A DNA stretch of 64,000 nucleotides. Origin: Strigamia acuminata. Lineage: Eukaryota; Arthropoda; Chilopoda; Geophilomorpha; Linotaeniidae. Position numbers and translations under genes: made by a program. Positions 1-11,400 of the stretch are shown one piece after another. The stretch lies in assembly GCA_949358305.1 (NCBI GenBank), contig OX442318.1, forward strand, positions 4,512,501-4,576,500. The letters run 5' to 3'. Below the pieces are notes generated by a model. That model saw only the letters and a list, made by a program, of their open reading frames with translations. It had not been told where the DNA came from and searched no databases. Each line of letters starts with the position of its first letter. The first letter of the stretch is position 1.

Positions 1-62
1 TACTCCGATGATATCAACCAAAGATATTAATTTAGTTTCTCTTGTGCAGTTTCCAACACAAT

Positions 63-275
63 AGGTGCATTCAATTCTAAAGAATTTTCCCCGTTTTTCC
101 CGTTAATAATACCTATTAATACCTATTAATGTGCAGACTGAGTATGCTCCGTGGCTGTTGAAACCTGTTGACAGCCGTTGGTAATAACGCTGCTCAATGT
201 TAAAAACCGTTTGCATCGTTTTCGGAAAACGATGAAAAACGGTTTTTGAAAGCTATTTTAGAATTGAATGCACCT
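63..275. mobile_element. MITE with ~19-bp terminal inverted repeats
   Basis: The left end reads AGGTGCATTCAATTCTAAA and its reverse complement closes the element near 275. The interior is short, AT-rich and non-coding, with an inner inverted repeat around the AAACCGTT / AACGGTTT words (about 206-248). A related end pair occurs in IFT140 intron 9. No transposase is visible, so this is a non-autonomous DNA element of unknown superfamily. Confidence 0.55.
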
Positions 276-999
276 ACCTAATATTTAAACGTCAAAACAT
301 GTTTAACTGAATTTTAAACATGACTTTTTTTAATGCAAATATCATGTGTTGTCCACTTCCTGTTTCTACCTTTGGTCCGCTATGTAACCATATCTACATG
401 TTAGGATTTGACTTCTTATTTTTAAATATTGTTTTCGTATGCTTGGATCTGACTGTAAATGAATATTTGTAATAAATTCAATTAAAATTCTCTTTGTGAA
501 TTTCTTGTTTATTTTACTGTGTTTTTTTCTGGCAACAACTGACTGCGTCTTCTGATGTATTGAGTTCCTAAAGATTAATAATTCTCAGTGTTATTTGAAA
601 CAAATTTATTTAATCTAACTGTCTTACTGAATTGAGGGTTTGTAGGTACCCTGATAGTGTTATATTTGGCATCTAAAGCTAATATTTGTTGCCAGGTTGC
701 TGCGGCTGACATCTTTCATTTTGGTCAAGGCTGTCACTAAGTAAAGGATGAATCCTCGTGTTAAACTCAAGAATAGTTCTTCGTTGAGATGATTTTATTT
801 TATATTTTTAAATTTTGTTTTCCACTTGCATAATGCATGAATTAATTATTTTCAGTGAAATTTGTTTTCTTGTTTATAATGAGTCATTTAAAATTCTGGA
901 TTTTGACCCAACCCGAGACATTGCATAATAATTTCGCAGAAATCGAAGACTAAAAAAATTGAAACTAAGTGGATTATTGGCGAATTAAAATCATTTTTA
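276..999. other. AT-rich non-coding stretch
   Basis: I see no open frame with coding character, no tRNA-like structure and no tandem array. The right part, below the stop codon at 1000, should hold the 3' UTR of the minus-strand secreted-protein gene. Confidence 0.5.
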
Positions 1000-1641
1000 T
1001 TACCAATTAAAATTCCTCCATACACATCTCTGATCAAACATAAAATATCCATATCCACGCCTGCAACAAGCAAGTTTATTATACAATGGCGTGTAATTAG
1101 ATGCGCGGCACTCTTGCTCCGTTATGACTGAATGGGACAACAATGGCTGCCCTGGTGGAGAATAAATTCTTCTATCTGCTTGACATGTCCATCTTTTCCT
1201 AAAAACAAAATAAAAATTAAAAAAAATTAAAGCAAGAAATCATTTTATTTTTAAAACTAAAATAAAATAGATATAGATAGATAGATAGATAGATTCTTAG
1301 TATTTAATTGAGAATTTACCAATAAGTCGTAGTGGCGCCATCGCGTGGTATATTTGCGAGCTGATAACAGCGAGTTACACAGTTTTCAATTCTCTCTTTA
1401 CAAGTACAAGAATCCAAGCGATTTTTCCAGCTTTTGTAACATGTGTTTGGGAATGATCCGAGTGATGAAACTGGGATTTTACTCGGTGATGTTAAGATAC
1501 ATTCACACCCAGCACTAAAATAAAATAAAAATGATGTTCAAAACCATTAAAAATGTTCTAAAACAGCAAAATTACTTACAGGATTTGAATAAAGTGATGA
1601 ATAAATAAAATAAACTGGAAAAGAAAAATGGTTGTCTTCAT
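1000..1641 (-). CDS. small secreted cysteine-rich protein, 3 exons, 151 aa
   Basis: Minus-strand exons are 1641-1580, 1514-1320 and 1198-1000. All introns are GT-AG and the phases match (62, 195 and 199 nt, total 456 nt). The start is the ATG at 1641, followed by a hydrophobic run rich in F, I and L of about 20 residues: a clear signal peptide ending near ILAG, just before the first Cys pair (CEC). The mature part, about 128 aa, has 12 cysteines, including CxC pairs early on and a CC pair near the end, plus many Arg, Tyr and Trp. An even cysteine number in a small exported protein suggests a disulfide-bonded extracellular factor such as an immune, venom-like or cuticular peptide. I do not recognise the family. 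The gene is divergent from IFT140, with about 800 bp between the starts. Exon structure is well supported by frame; the function is unknown. Confidence 0.7.
1270..1293. repeat. ATAG microsatellite
   Basis: A short run of the 4-bp unit ATAG lies inside intron 2 of the secreted-protein gene. Confidence 0.8.
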
Positions 1642-2447
1642 GCTAGTTGTCTTGTTGTCACTTTGAAGTGAAGTGAACTTTGATGAAAGTTTATATAATT
1701 TATACCTAAAAGGTTAAGAATGCTGGTCATATCCGTTTAGGTAATTTTCTATGAATTTTGAATTTTAATCACTTACTTAATCGGAAATTGACCCATTATT
1801 CATTCAACAGGAGATGTCATAAATCAAATGGACATTTCGGTATAATGTGCAAGTGGAACGACAAATACATTAAAATGTAAATAAACAAGATAAATAAAAT
1901 TCTCTTTATCAAAAAAGAGTAATAAATATCTATTTACAAGGTTGGGAAATAATCAAATAAAGATTTGCTGGTTACTTTTTTTAGTTTTATAACTTTGTGT
2001 ATATAAAATAGACGAAAATGGAGAACTTGTACGTGTTCCAGGAAACTTGTGAATGGCATTGTAGGTTTTATCTACGTCATAATCTTAAACAACTATATTG
2101 GAACGAGTAATTTCTAGTTTCTGCCCAATATTTCGCGTAACGAGGAAATATTGAGAGTTATGTCTAATTTTTAAATTTTATTTTTTAGAATCTTTTTATT
2201 TTTTACATTAAATTCAATTTTTATTAATAAATATAAGAGTTTAATCATTTAACACGAGTAAATATCGCTTCATTTCAGGTTTTAGCGCCAGCTTCAACAT
2301 GGCGCCCGTTGCTACCCGTTAAAATCAAAACAAATCGGTAACGAATGCCGACGCAAATGGTAAAAAAAGTGCCGAAACAACGCGATCAACATCAAACTTT
2401 GTACATTTTATTATTTAAAACAATTTAAACTCGACTAAGAGACCGGA
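1642..2447. promoter_or_regulatory. divergent intergenic region: secreted-protein gene / IFT140
   Basis: About 806 bp separate two divergent start codons. The distal part is AT-rich. The part nearest IFT140 (about 2280-2370) is richer in GC and contains GTTGCTACC-type words that partly resemble half of a ciliary RFX X-box, but no full match is seen. No TATA box could be assigned. Confidence 0.4.
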
Positions 2448-5400
2448 ATGGCGGTCTATTTCGAGCAACGAGTCGAAACCGGTTCGCCTTCGTCTATCCA
2501 CACGAATTTAAGTTGGCACAAAATTCACCCACTTCTTGCGATTGCCTCGTACGCCGAAGATGTGGGCGGATTTGTCAGTCTGTATAACGAAGATGTGATT
2601 ATTTGTGTTTATTTATTTAATTATTTATTGATTAATTGTTTTTGTATTGGTTTTTGCAGGGGGTGAAATTGGAGGATGATATTTCGAGTCAATCGTCATC
2701 GCAAGTGACTTGTTTGGTTTGGCATCCGTTGAATAAACATTTGATTATTGCTTGGGAAAACGGGGATCTTGTTGTGTGGAATCAGGAGAAGAAGAGTTGC
2801 GTTCAGCCGGATGATATGCATAAAGCGCCGATTGTTTTGGTCGAGTTTAGTGCGCAAGGATCCAGATTTATATCGGCTGATACAGTAAATTGATAATTTG
2901 GTTATGACAAAAGTTTAATTTTTAATTTTAAAAAAATGAAATTTTACCTTAAAAAATGAAGTTTTACGTTTAAAAAAATGAAATTTTACGTTAAAAATGA
3001 AGTTTTACGTTAAAAAAAATGAAATTTTACGTTAAAAATGAAGATTTACGTTAAAAAAAATGAAATTTTACGTTAAAAGTTGAAATTTTACATTAAAAAT
3101 GAAATTTTACGTTAAAAAAATGAAATTTTACGTTAAAAAATGAAATTTTACGTTATAAAATGAAATTTTACGTTATAAAATGAAATTTTACCTTAAAAAA
3201 TGAGATTTTACCTTAAGAAATGAGATTTTACGTAAAAAAAATTTAGTTTTTACCGAAAAAATTTAGTTTTTACCGAAAAAATTCAGTTTTTACCGAAAAA
3301 ATTCAGTTTTTACCGAAAAAATTCAGTTTTTACCGAAAAAATTCAGTTTTTGCCGAAAAAATTCAGTTTTTACCGAAAAAATTCAGTTTTTACCGAAAAA
3401 ATTCAGTTTTTACCAAAAAAATTCAGTTTTTACCGAAAAAATCAGTTTTTACCGAAAAAATCAGTTTTTACCTGAAAATAAAAAACAACTTTTTCACATT
3501 TCCCGCCATATTTACAATTAAACATCCAATATTCATCTAAAAAATCTACTTTTTTCAGACCGGTTCAGTAATGTGTTGGAACATCGACAGAAATGCCCAA
3601 CTAACCGTAATATTCCACCACGAAATCAAAGATGTTTTAGTCCAAGTCGCCTTCCGAACCATGACTCAACCCTTGAAATCAGTGTAACACAATTCCCAAA
3701 ACCCCGAAACCCCAAATGCCCGAATTAATTCTTTATTTTCCCGCAGCGACATCGCGGGACTGGCTCGCGCGGCCGTCGAGGGCGACGAAAAAGCTCTGGA
3801 TTTGTTCAGCAGTTGGAGCTTACCGAGCGTGAAATCGAAACGGTTGACCATAACGGGCGCGCAACGCAAGGAGAACCTGGATTACTTCGCCGCGTCCAAC
3901 TCGGGAGTGATTTACTACGTGAACACGCACGGCAGCACGACGGATGCGTGTCAGATGGACGTGGGCATTAAGAAGTTGATGCTGCACGAAGATCGCGATT
4001 TGATGGTGGTTATAACGGAGAATTTGATTTTGTATCAGTTCCAAGTGAGTCCCGAAGGGGATTTGGAGGAAGTCAGCAAGGTGAAGTTGATTGGGAAGAC
4101 GTCTGAAGTTATCACGTCGTGGGCAGGACAAGGAATTTTAGCTGTTTCAACCGGCGAGAATTTGATCAGGTGATTTTATCACTCAATTTTGGCATAAAAA
4201 TGGTCAATTTAGACACAAAATAGTCCATTTGGGCATAAAAATAGTCAATTTTGGCATAAAAATAGTCAATTTTGGCATAAAAGTAGTTAATTTTGGCATA
4301 AAAATAGTCAATTTTGGCATAAAAATAGTCAATTTTGGCATAAAAATAGTCAATTTTGGCATAAAAATAGTCATTTTTGGCATAATTAAGTCAAATTTTG
4401 CCACAAAATAGTCATTTTTGGCATAATTAAGTCATATTTTGCCACAAAATAGTCATTTTGGCATAATTAAGTCAAATTTTGCCACAAAATAGTCAATTTT
4501 GGCATAAAAACGGTCAATTTAGACACAAAATAGTCCATTTGGGCATAAAAATAGTCCATTTGGGCATAAAAATAGTCAATTTTGGCATAAAAATAGTCAA
4601 TTTTGGCATAAAAATAATCAATTTTGGCATAAAAATAGTCGATTTTGGCATAAAAATAGTTAATTTTGGCATAAAAATAGTCAATTTTTGCATAAAATAA
4701 TCAATTTTGGCATAATTAAGTCAATTTTGGCATAATTAAGTCAATTTTGGCATAAGTAAGTCAATTATGGCATAATTAAGTCAATTTGGGCATAAAAATA
4801 GTCAATTTTGGCATAATTAAGTCAATTTTGGCATAATTAAGTCAATTTTGGCATAATAAAGTCAAATTTTGGCATTAAAAAGTCAAATTTTGCCATAAAA
4901 TGGTCAACTTTGCCCTAAATAAATTATATTCTAATTTTACAATTTCCAATCCATCCAATAATCAACTTATTTTGACAAATTTAGGATGTGGGACATCGAC
5001 ATGAGCGACAACTACGTCCTAATGCTCGAAGGACCTCATTTCACCGATTCCCAAGAAGTCATAACAAGTATTTCATTCTCAACAGAAAAAAGTAAACACA
5101 AACCCCAAATTCCCATCAAATTCCCCACTAAACCACCATTTCCCGCCAACCAGACGTCCTCTGCGCCGGAACCAGCCGCGGCACCGTCGTACTATGGAAA
5201 TATCTCGGCGACGGAAGCCCAACATGGCGGAAAGAGAGCGAGAAAGCCTGGCAACTCCAATCGCCGACAACCGTGCAAGCCGCCATTAAGCATGTGGCGG
5301 TAAATAGACAGAAAGATAAGTGATAATAAATAATTATGTTGGGTATCTATTTATTTAGTTTGGATCGAGTCAAAGTTATTTGGCCGTGAACACGGTTCGC

Positions 5401-8400
5401 GAGGTTTATATTTTGAGCGAGCAGGTTTTGTGCGCCCACTACCGGGACGGTCTGTCGGCAGTGCAGACGTCACCGACGCAGTTGTGCATAGATTTGTTCG
5501 CTACGAAGCAGAAGATTAATTTGAGGACGGATATACAAGTGCGAGGGGTTTATGTGATGGTGGATCATTTGGCGGTGTGGAATGGGAAGAAGGTGGCTGT
5601 TTATGAGATATCGGTGGATTCGGGGAAGTTGATCGCGGTTGGATCGTTCGGTGTGTTGAGTAGTTTGATCGCGATGTATGAGAATAATGTTTATACGGGT
5701 GAAGAGTCGAAGATCTATGTTAGGACGTATCAGGTAATGGGTGTTTGAAGTGGATTGGTTTTATTTTTTGGTTGGAATTGGATTTTTTGGGTTAACAACA
5801 CTTAAGTGTGAAGTTTGTTGGCTTAAAACAGTATAAAAAAAATGAGTTTTGTTGGATTAAATCAGTATAAAAAAAATGAGTTTTGTTGGATTAAATCAGT
5901 AAAAATGGAAAACAATTGGCTTAAAACACTTAAAATTGATTTATTTTTGGCTTAAAACACCAAAAATTGAAATATTTTTTACTTAAAACATAGAAAGTCA
6001 AAATATTTTTGGCTTAAAACACTAAAAATTGAAATATTTTTGGCTTAAAGCACTAAAAATTGAAATATTTTTGGCTTAAAGCACTAAAAATTGGAATATT
6101 TTTGGCTTAAAACACAAAAAATTGAATATTTTTGGCTTAAAACACTAAAAATTGAATATTTTTGGCTTAAAGCACTAAAAATTAAAATATTTTTGGCTTA
6201 AAACACTAAAAATTGAATATTTTTGGCTTAAAACACTAAAAATTGAAATAGTTTTGGCTTAAAACACTAAAAATTGAAGTATTTTTTACTTAAAACACTA
6301 AAAATTGAAATATTTTGGCTTAAAACACTAAACATTGAAATAATTTTGGCCTAAAACCCCAAAAATCCAATCTTTCCACAATAAACAGAAATTATTTACG
6401 ACTCACAATCTTTAGCAAAACTAAAATTGACCTTAAATCGCAGGGAACTATCAAACAAACACTCGGCTTCATGGAAGACGAAGGCCACACCACGTGCATG
6501 CAAATCAACGGAACCTTCCTCGTTGCCGGCTCATCCGCCGGAGTCATCAAAATGTGGGACATCTCAAGACGAGAAGCAAAACTACACGTCAACCCAAAAT
6601 CCCTATCCACCACAATTACCGATCTAAACGGCGTCATCTGCGCCACCTGCAACTCAACCGGCACAAAAATCAGCTTCACAATCACCCAAGTAACCCCCTA
6701 TCCCAAAAATCATCCCAAAATCACTAAAAACCACTTCCGTTTTGCAGAAAAACAATTCCATCGACCCCAAATTGTACATCTGGATCCCGGAAACCGACGC
6801 CGTTCAATATTTTGATTTTTCATTGGGCATAAGCGACTTAGACGACGAAAGCGGTTTATCGCTGGCTAAAGATGGCGACTTAACGGCGCTAGAAAGGTGA
6901 AAAAGTCAATAGGCGCGTTCAATCTTAAATGGATTTCGCTGATTTCGCTGATTTCGCTGATTTTCTTGATTTCGGGACACCGGAAATGACGATTTTTACG
7001 TGATGAAAACGAAATCGTGTGACCAGCTGCCCCGCAGGCTGTGTCACTGTCTTGCAACACAACACAAACTTGGTGCAGCTCTCGCGCCTCTCGTTTCTTG
7101 TGCAGCCTGGTTGTGGACCCCGCAACCAGGTGGAGCTGCGGCCCTTTGGTGCAGGACCAATTGGGCCCCGGAAGTGACCCTTCCGGAAGTGGGTGGGCCC
7201 GACAGTGGTCCAGGTAGTTGTCTTCTGGATTGGCATGGCGAACGGTCGCATCCCGACTGTCTCTCCACAATCAATGGCAAGAGCGACCCGAACGATCGGC
7301 GTGGCGACTCTGTCACCCGCCGGGACCTGAGCGTCCATGACGTCGTGTTTGTTGAACATTCTTAAGAACGTTACGACTACGAGGCCGAACTACATTCAAA
7401 TGATCTCGTGTGTCATGGCGATCCACCCCTATACATCAATAAAGTAATAACCAAAACCTAAACTTGTGTCTTTTGTGTATTTCGTGGTTTTAATCATCGT
7501 GTGTGTTGCGTCCAGCGCCTCGTGGACCTCCCCTGACCACGTGGCGTCCGTCCGAACACTCACAGTCGGATTTCAGAAAATGCGATTTTGGGAAAGCAAC
7601 GTATAGGGTCGCTTTCTTTGATTTCAAGTTGATTTCAAATTGATTTCAGCCATCCCGAATCGCACATTTTGCACGAAAGCGCAATACAGCTAGACCATGA
7701 ACGCGACCGACTGTTTTTAAATGTCCCGCTGCAGTATGGTGTGGCAAAATCGTTATTTTCCGGCCGCGTTTGAGCTCTCGAACGATTAATGTCAAAACAG
7801 AAAATCAAGAAAATCACGATTTCGGAAATCCATTTAATATCGAACGCATCTAATTTGAATCGATTTAATTCGATTTTGACGACGGATTTAGGAATCGGTT
7901 GGAGATTGCGAAGGAAATCGAGGGTCGGGTTCCGATCGGTCATTTTTGGGACCCCGAAGAGAGTCGCCAACTGATTTGCCAGGCTTCCAAACCGAACCCC
8001 GGCAACGAGTTCGTACAACTTCCGTTCGCTAATGAATACCGGGTAGAGAATTGTTTAGAAATTCACGAAAATGTATTGACAAATGTTTATTTATTTTTTT
8101 TTAGCAATCGATGACCGTTTCCATTTTGGTGACGACCGAAGCTGGGATTTTGATCCAGGAAGCGACGCCTTTTGAGAGTTCGAAAACTAAATTACTCGGC
8201 ATCAACATACCTCATTATTATCTTTTGTGCAGGGTGATTAGTGATTTGTTGTTTGTGTTGTGGTTTTTGGGTTGTTTTTGTGATTTTTTTGTTTTTGTTT
8301 TGAATAGCCGGATATGAGCATCGAGGCGGGCGATGAGAAAATTGGGGATAAGAAGCAGAAAGGGAAATTGTCCGGGCTGGTGGCGGAGTTTGCGTTGCGA

Positions 8401-11400
8401 GATTTCATGGGGTTGGAAGATGCGGATAAGAAGACGCGACAAGCCATGATCGATTTTAGTTATTTCCTCACGGTGGGCAATTTGGACGAGGCTTTTAAGG
8501 CAATCAAAGCGATTAAAAGGTTGGTTTGTTTATTTTTTTGTTGTTTTGGTGTTTTTTGTTGTTTTTTTCTACTTTCTGTTGTTTTTTTTGCTACTTTTTG
8601 TTGTTTTTAGCTATTTTTTGTTGTTTTTTTCTAATTTTTTGTTGTTTTTTGATGTTTTTTGTTATTTATTCATTTTTTATTGTTGTTTTTTGTTATTTAT
8701 TCATTTTTTATTGTTGTTTTTGTTTATTTATTCATTTTTTATTATTGTTTTTACAATTATTTTGTTGTTTTTTGTTATTTATTCATTTTTTATTGTTGTT
8801 TTTTGTTATTTATTCATTTTTTATTGTTGTTTTTTGTTATTTATTCATTTTTTATTATTGTTTTTACAATTATTTTGTTGTATTTTGTTCAGTGGTTCTG
8901 TTTGGGAGAACATGGCGAAGATGTGCGTGAAGACGAAACGTTTGGACGTGGCGAGCGTTTGTTTGGGCAACATGGGTCACGCGAGAGGGGCGAAGGCTTT
9001 GCGCGAGGCGGCCAACGAACCGGAGTTGGACGCCAGAGTGGCGTACTTGGCGCTTCATCTGGGAATGGTGGACGAAGCGGAGAAACTTCTCTCTAGTTGT
9101 AAACGTTACGATTTGTTGAATCGAGTTTATCAGGACAGCGGGCAGTGGGCAAAAGTAACGTCGTTTTGTCGCAATTCTTCAGCTACAGTCGAAACTCTTT
9201 ATAACGAATCGCAAGGGACCGGACAAATCGATTCGTTATAACGAGAATTCGTTAAAACGAATTAGCTGAAAAAAATAAAATTTCATCATAAACAACATTA
9301 TTTATTCATAAAATCATGTTAATTTTATCCCGATTCTTAAAAACTGTTGAAATTGTTAAAACGGGACAAATTAAACTCAACTGCTACAATTGGTAGCTTC
9401 TTGCCATTGTTAATGGCATTAAAATGTTCAACTTGTCCTAAATCAAAATTTCTTTTCATTTGGCAGCCATTTTAAAACAGAAAATTTTTCATTTTTTCTA
9501 AATGTGTTCCTAACATGGGCAGTCATGTGATCAGTTTTGAAAATTCGTTATAACGAGGGCTTGTTGGTATTACAGTGTACCTGAAAACCTGTTCGTTATA
9601 ACGAATAATTCGTTATATCGAAATTCGTTATAACGAATATATTTAACATGGTGTTCTATGGCTGGCCAACCAAGTCATTTTCAATAATTCGTTATAGCGA
9701 TAATTCGTTATATCGCGATTCGTTATAAAGAGTTTCGACTGTATTAGGAATTGATTTACTCAATTAATTTAATGATATTTTTCTTAGGCGCTTGAAGTAG
9801 CTGAAAAACACGATCGGATTCATTCGAGGTGCACCTATTACAATTACGCAAAGTATTTGGAAGCTGCTGGGGATATTGGTGGAGCTATACCCAAGTAAGC
9901 TTGAATATTTTTCAACATTTTAATAAAATTTGAGATATTTTAAATAAAATTTATGATAATTTTAATGTAATTTGGGGTAATTTTAATGCATTTTTGCGAT
10001 AATTTTTGACATTTACGATGAAATTTTGGTCATTTTTAAAGAAATTTGGTTATTTTTAATGAAATTTTGGTCTTTTTAATGAAATTAGGTTATTTTTAAT
10101 GAAATTTTGGCCTTTTTTAATGAAATTTTGGTCTTTTTTAATGAAATTTTGGCTTTTTTAAATAAAATTTTGGTTATTTTTAATGAAATTTTGGTCTTTT
10201 TAATGAAATTTGGTTATTTTTAATAAAATTTTGCCCTTTTTTAATGAAATTTTGCCCTTTTTTAATGAAATTTTGCCCTTTTTTAATGAAATTTTGCCCT
10301 TTTTTAATGAAATTTTGCCCTTTTTTTAATGAAATTTTGCTCTTTTTTAATGAAATTTTGCCATTTTTTAATGAAATTTTGATCTTTTTTAATGAAATCT
10401 TTAAATTCTACTCATCAAATCCCAACATACCTCCAACATGTTTCCAAAACCCAAACTTATTAAACCTCTTTTAAAAGCTACGAAAAATCCGACACGCACC
10501 GCTTCGAAGTCCCCCGTATGTTATTCGAAGAACCACACGGCCTGGAGGAATACATCTCGCGAAACAAAGACAAGTACAATCCCCCAAACAAACCAAAAAC
10601 AAATCAAACAAAATCCAAAAACAACTCAATTCCAAACCACAGGTCCCTTCAGAGATGGTGGGCCCAATACATGGAAAGCACCGGCGAAATGGAGATCGCA
10701 CTTCAGTATTACGAACTAGCCCAAGACTACTTATCGCTAGTCCGCGTCTACTGCTACTGCAGCAACCTAGAAAAGGTAACGAAAAATACAAAGAATAGAC
10801 ATTTTAATTTTTATATCGGCCGATATTCGGTTGCCGATTATCGGTATCGGCGATACTGCAAAATATCGATATCGGTCAAAATTTAAAATAAATAAATAAA
10901 TAAATAAATCCAGGCCGCAGAAATTGCCAACGACACCGGCGACAAAGCGGCGTGCTATCATTTGGGCCGGCAGTACGAAAACCACGAGGACATCAAAGAA
11001 GCCGTACACTTTTACACGCGGGCACAGGCGTACAGTAACGCCATACGCTTGTGTAAAGTGAGTTATTTGATTGCTCACATTTTTTTGTTATTTATTTATT
11101 TGATTTTTTATTTAGGAACATGGATTAGAGGACCAACTGTTGAATTTAGGCTTAATGGGGAATAACGAGGAGATTTTGGATGTTGCAAAGTATTACGAGA
11201 ATAAGCCGGGACAGGAAGCGAGCTCAATTATGTTGTATCAGAAGGTTTGTTTGTTTGTTAGTTTGGTGAGTGTGTTTGATTGATTTGTTTGTTTGTTTGA
11301 AGGCTGGGTTGGTAGGTAGGGCGGTGGAGTTGGCGTTTCAGACGAAGCAGTATTTGGTTTTGCACCAAATTGCCAGTGAGCTGACGGAGAAAACCGATCC

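Noticed and set aside
2290-2345. Possible RFX X-box upstream of IFT140
   Set aside because: Only a loose half-site (GTTGCTACC) is seen; the second half does not match at allowed spacing.
4204-4700. Heptapeptide-repeat ORFs (GIKIVNF and the antisense form)
   Set aside because: They are the translation of the 21-bp intron 4 minisatellite inside IFT140.
6866-7365. Several overlapping ORFs of 90-144 aa
   Set aside because: They fall in the GC-richer LTR-like insertion of IFT140 intron 9. They overlap on both strands and show no domain.
8526-9241. Phe-rich membrane-like ORFs
   Set aside because: T-rich minisatellite of IFT140 intron 12 read in frame. Only the part after 8893 is coding, in the IFT140 frame.
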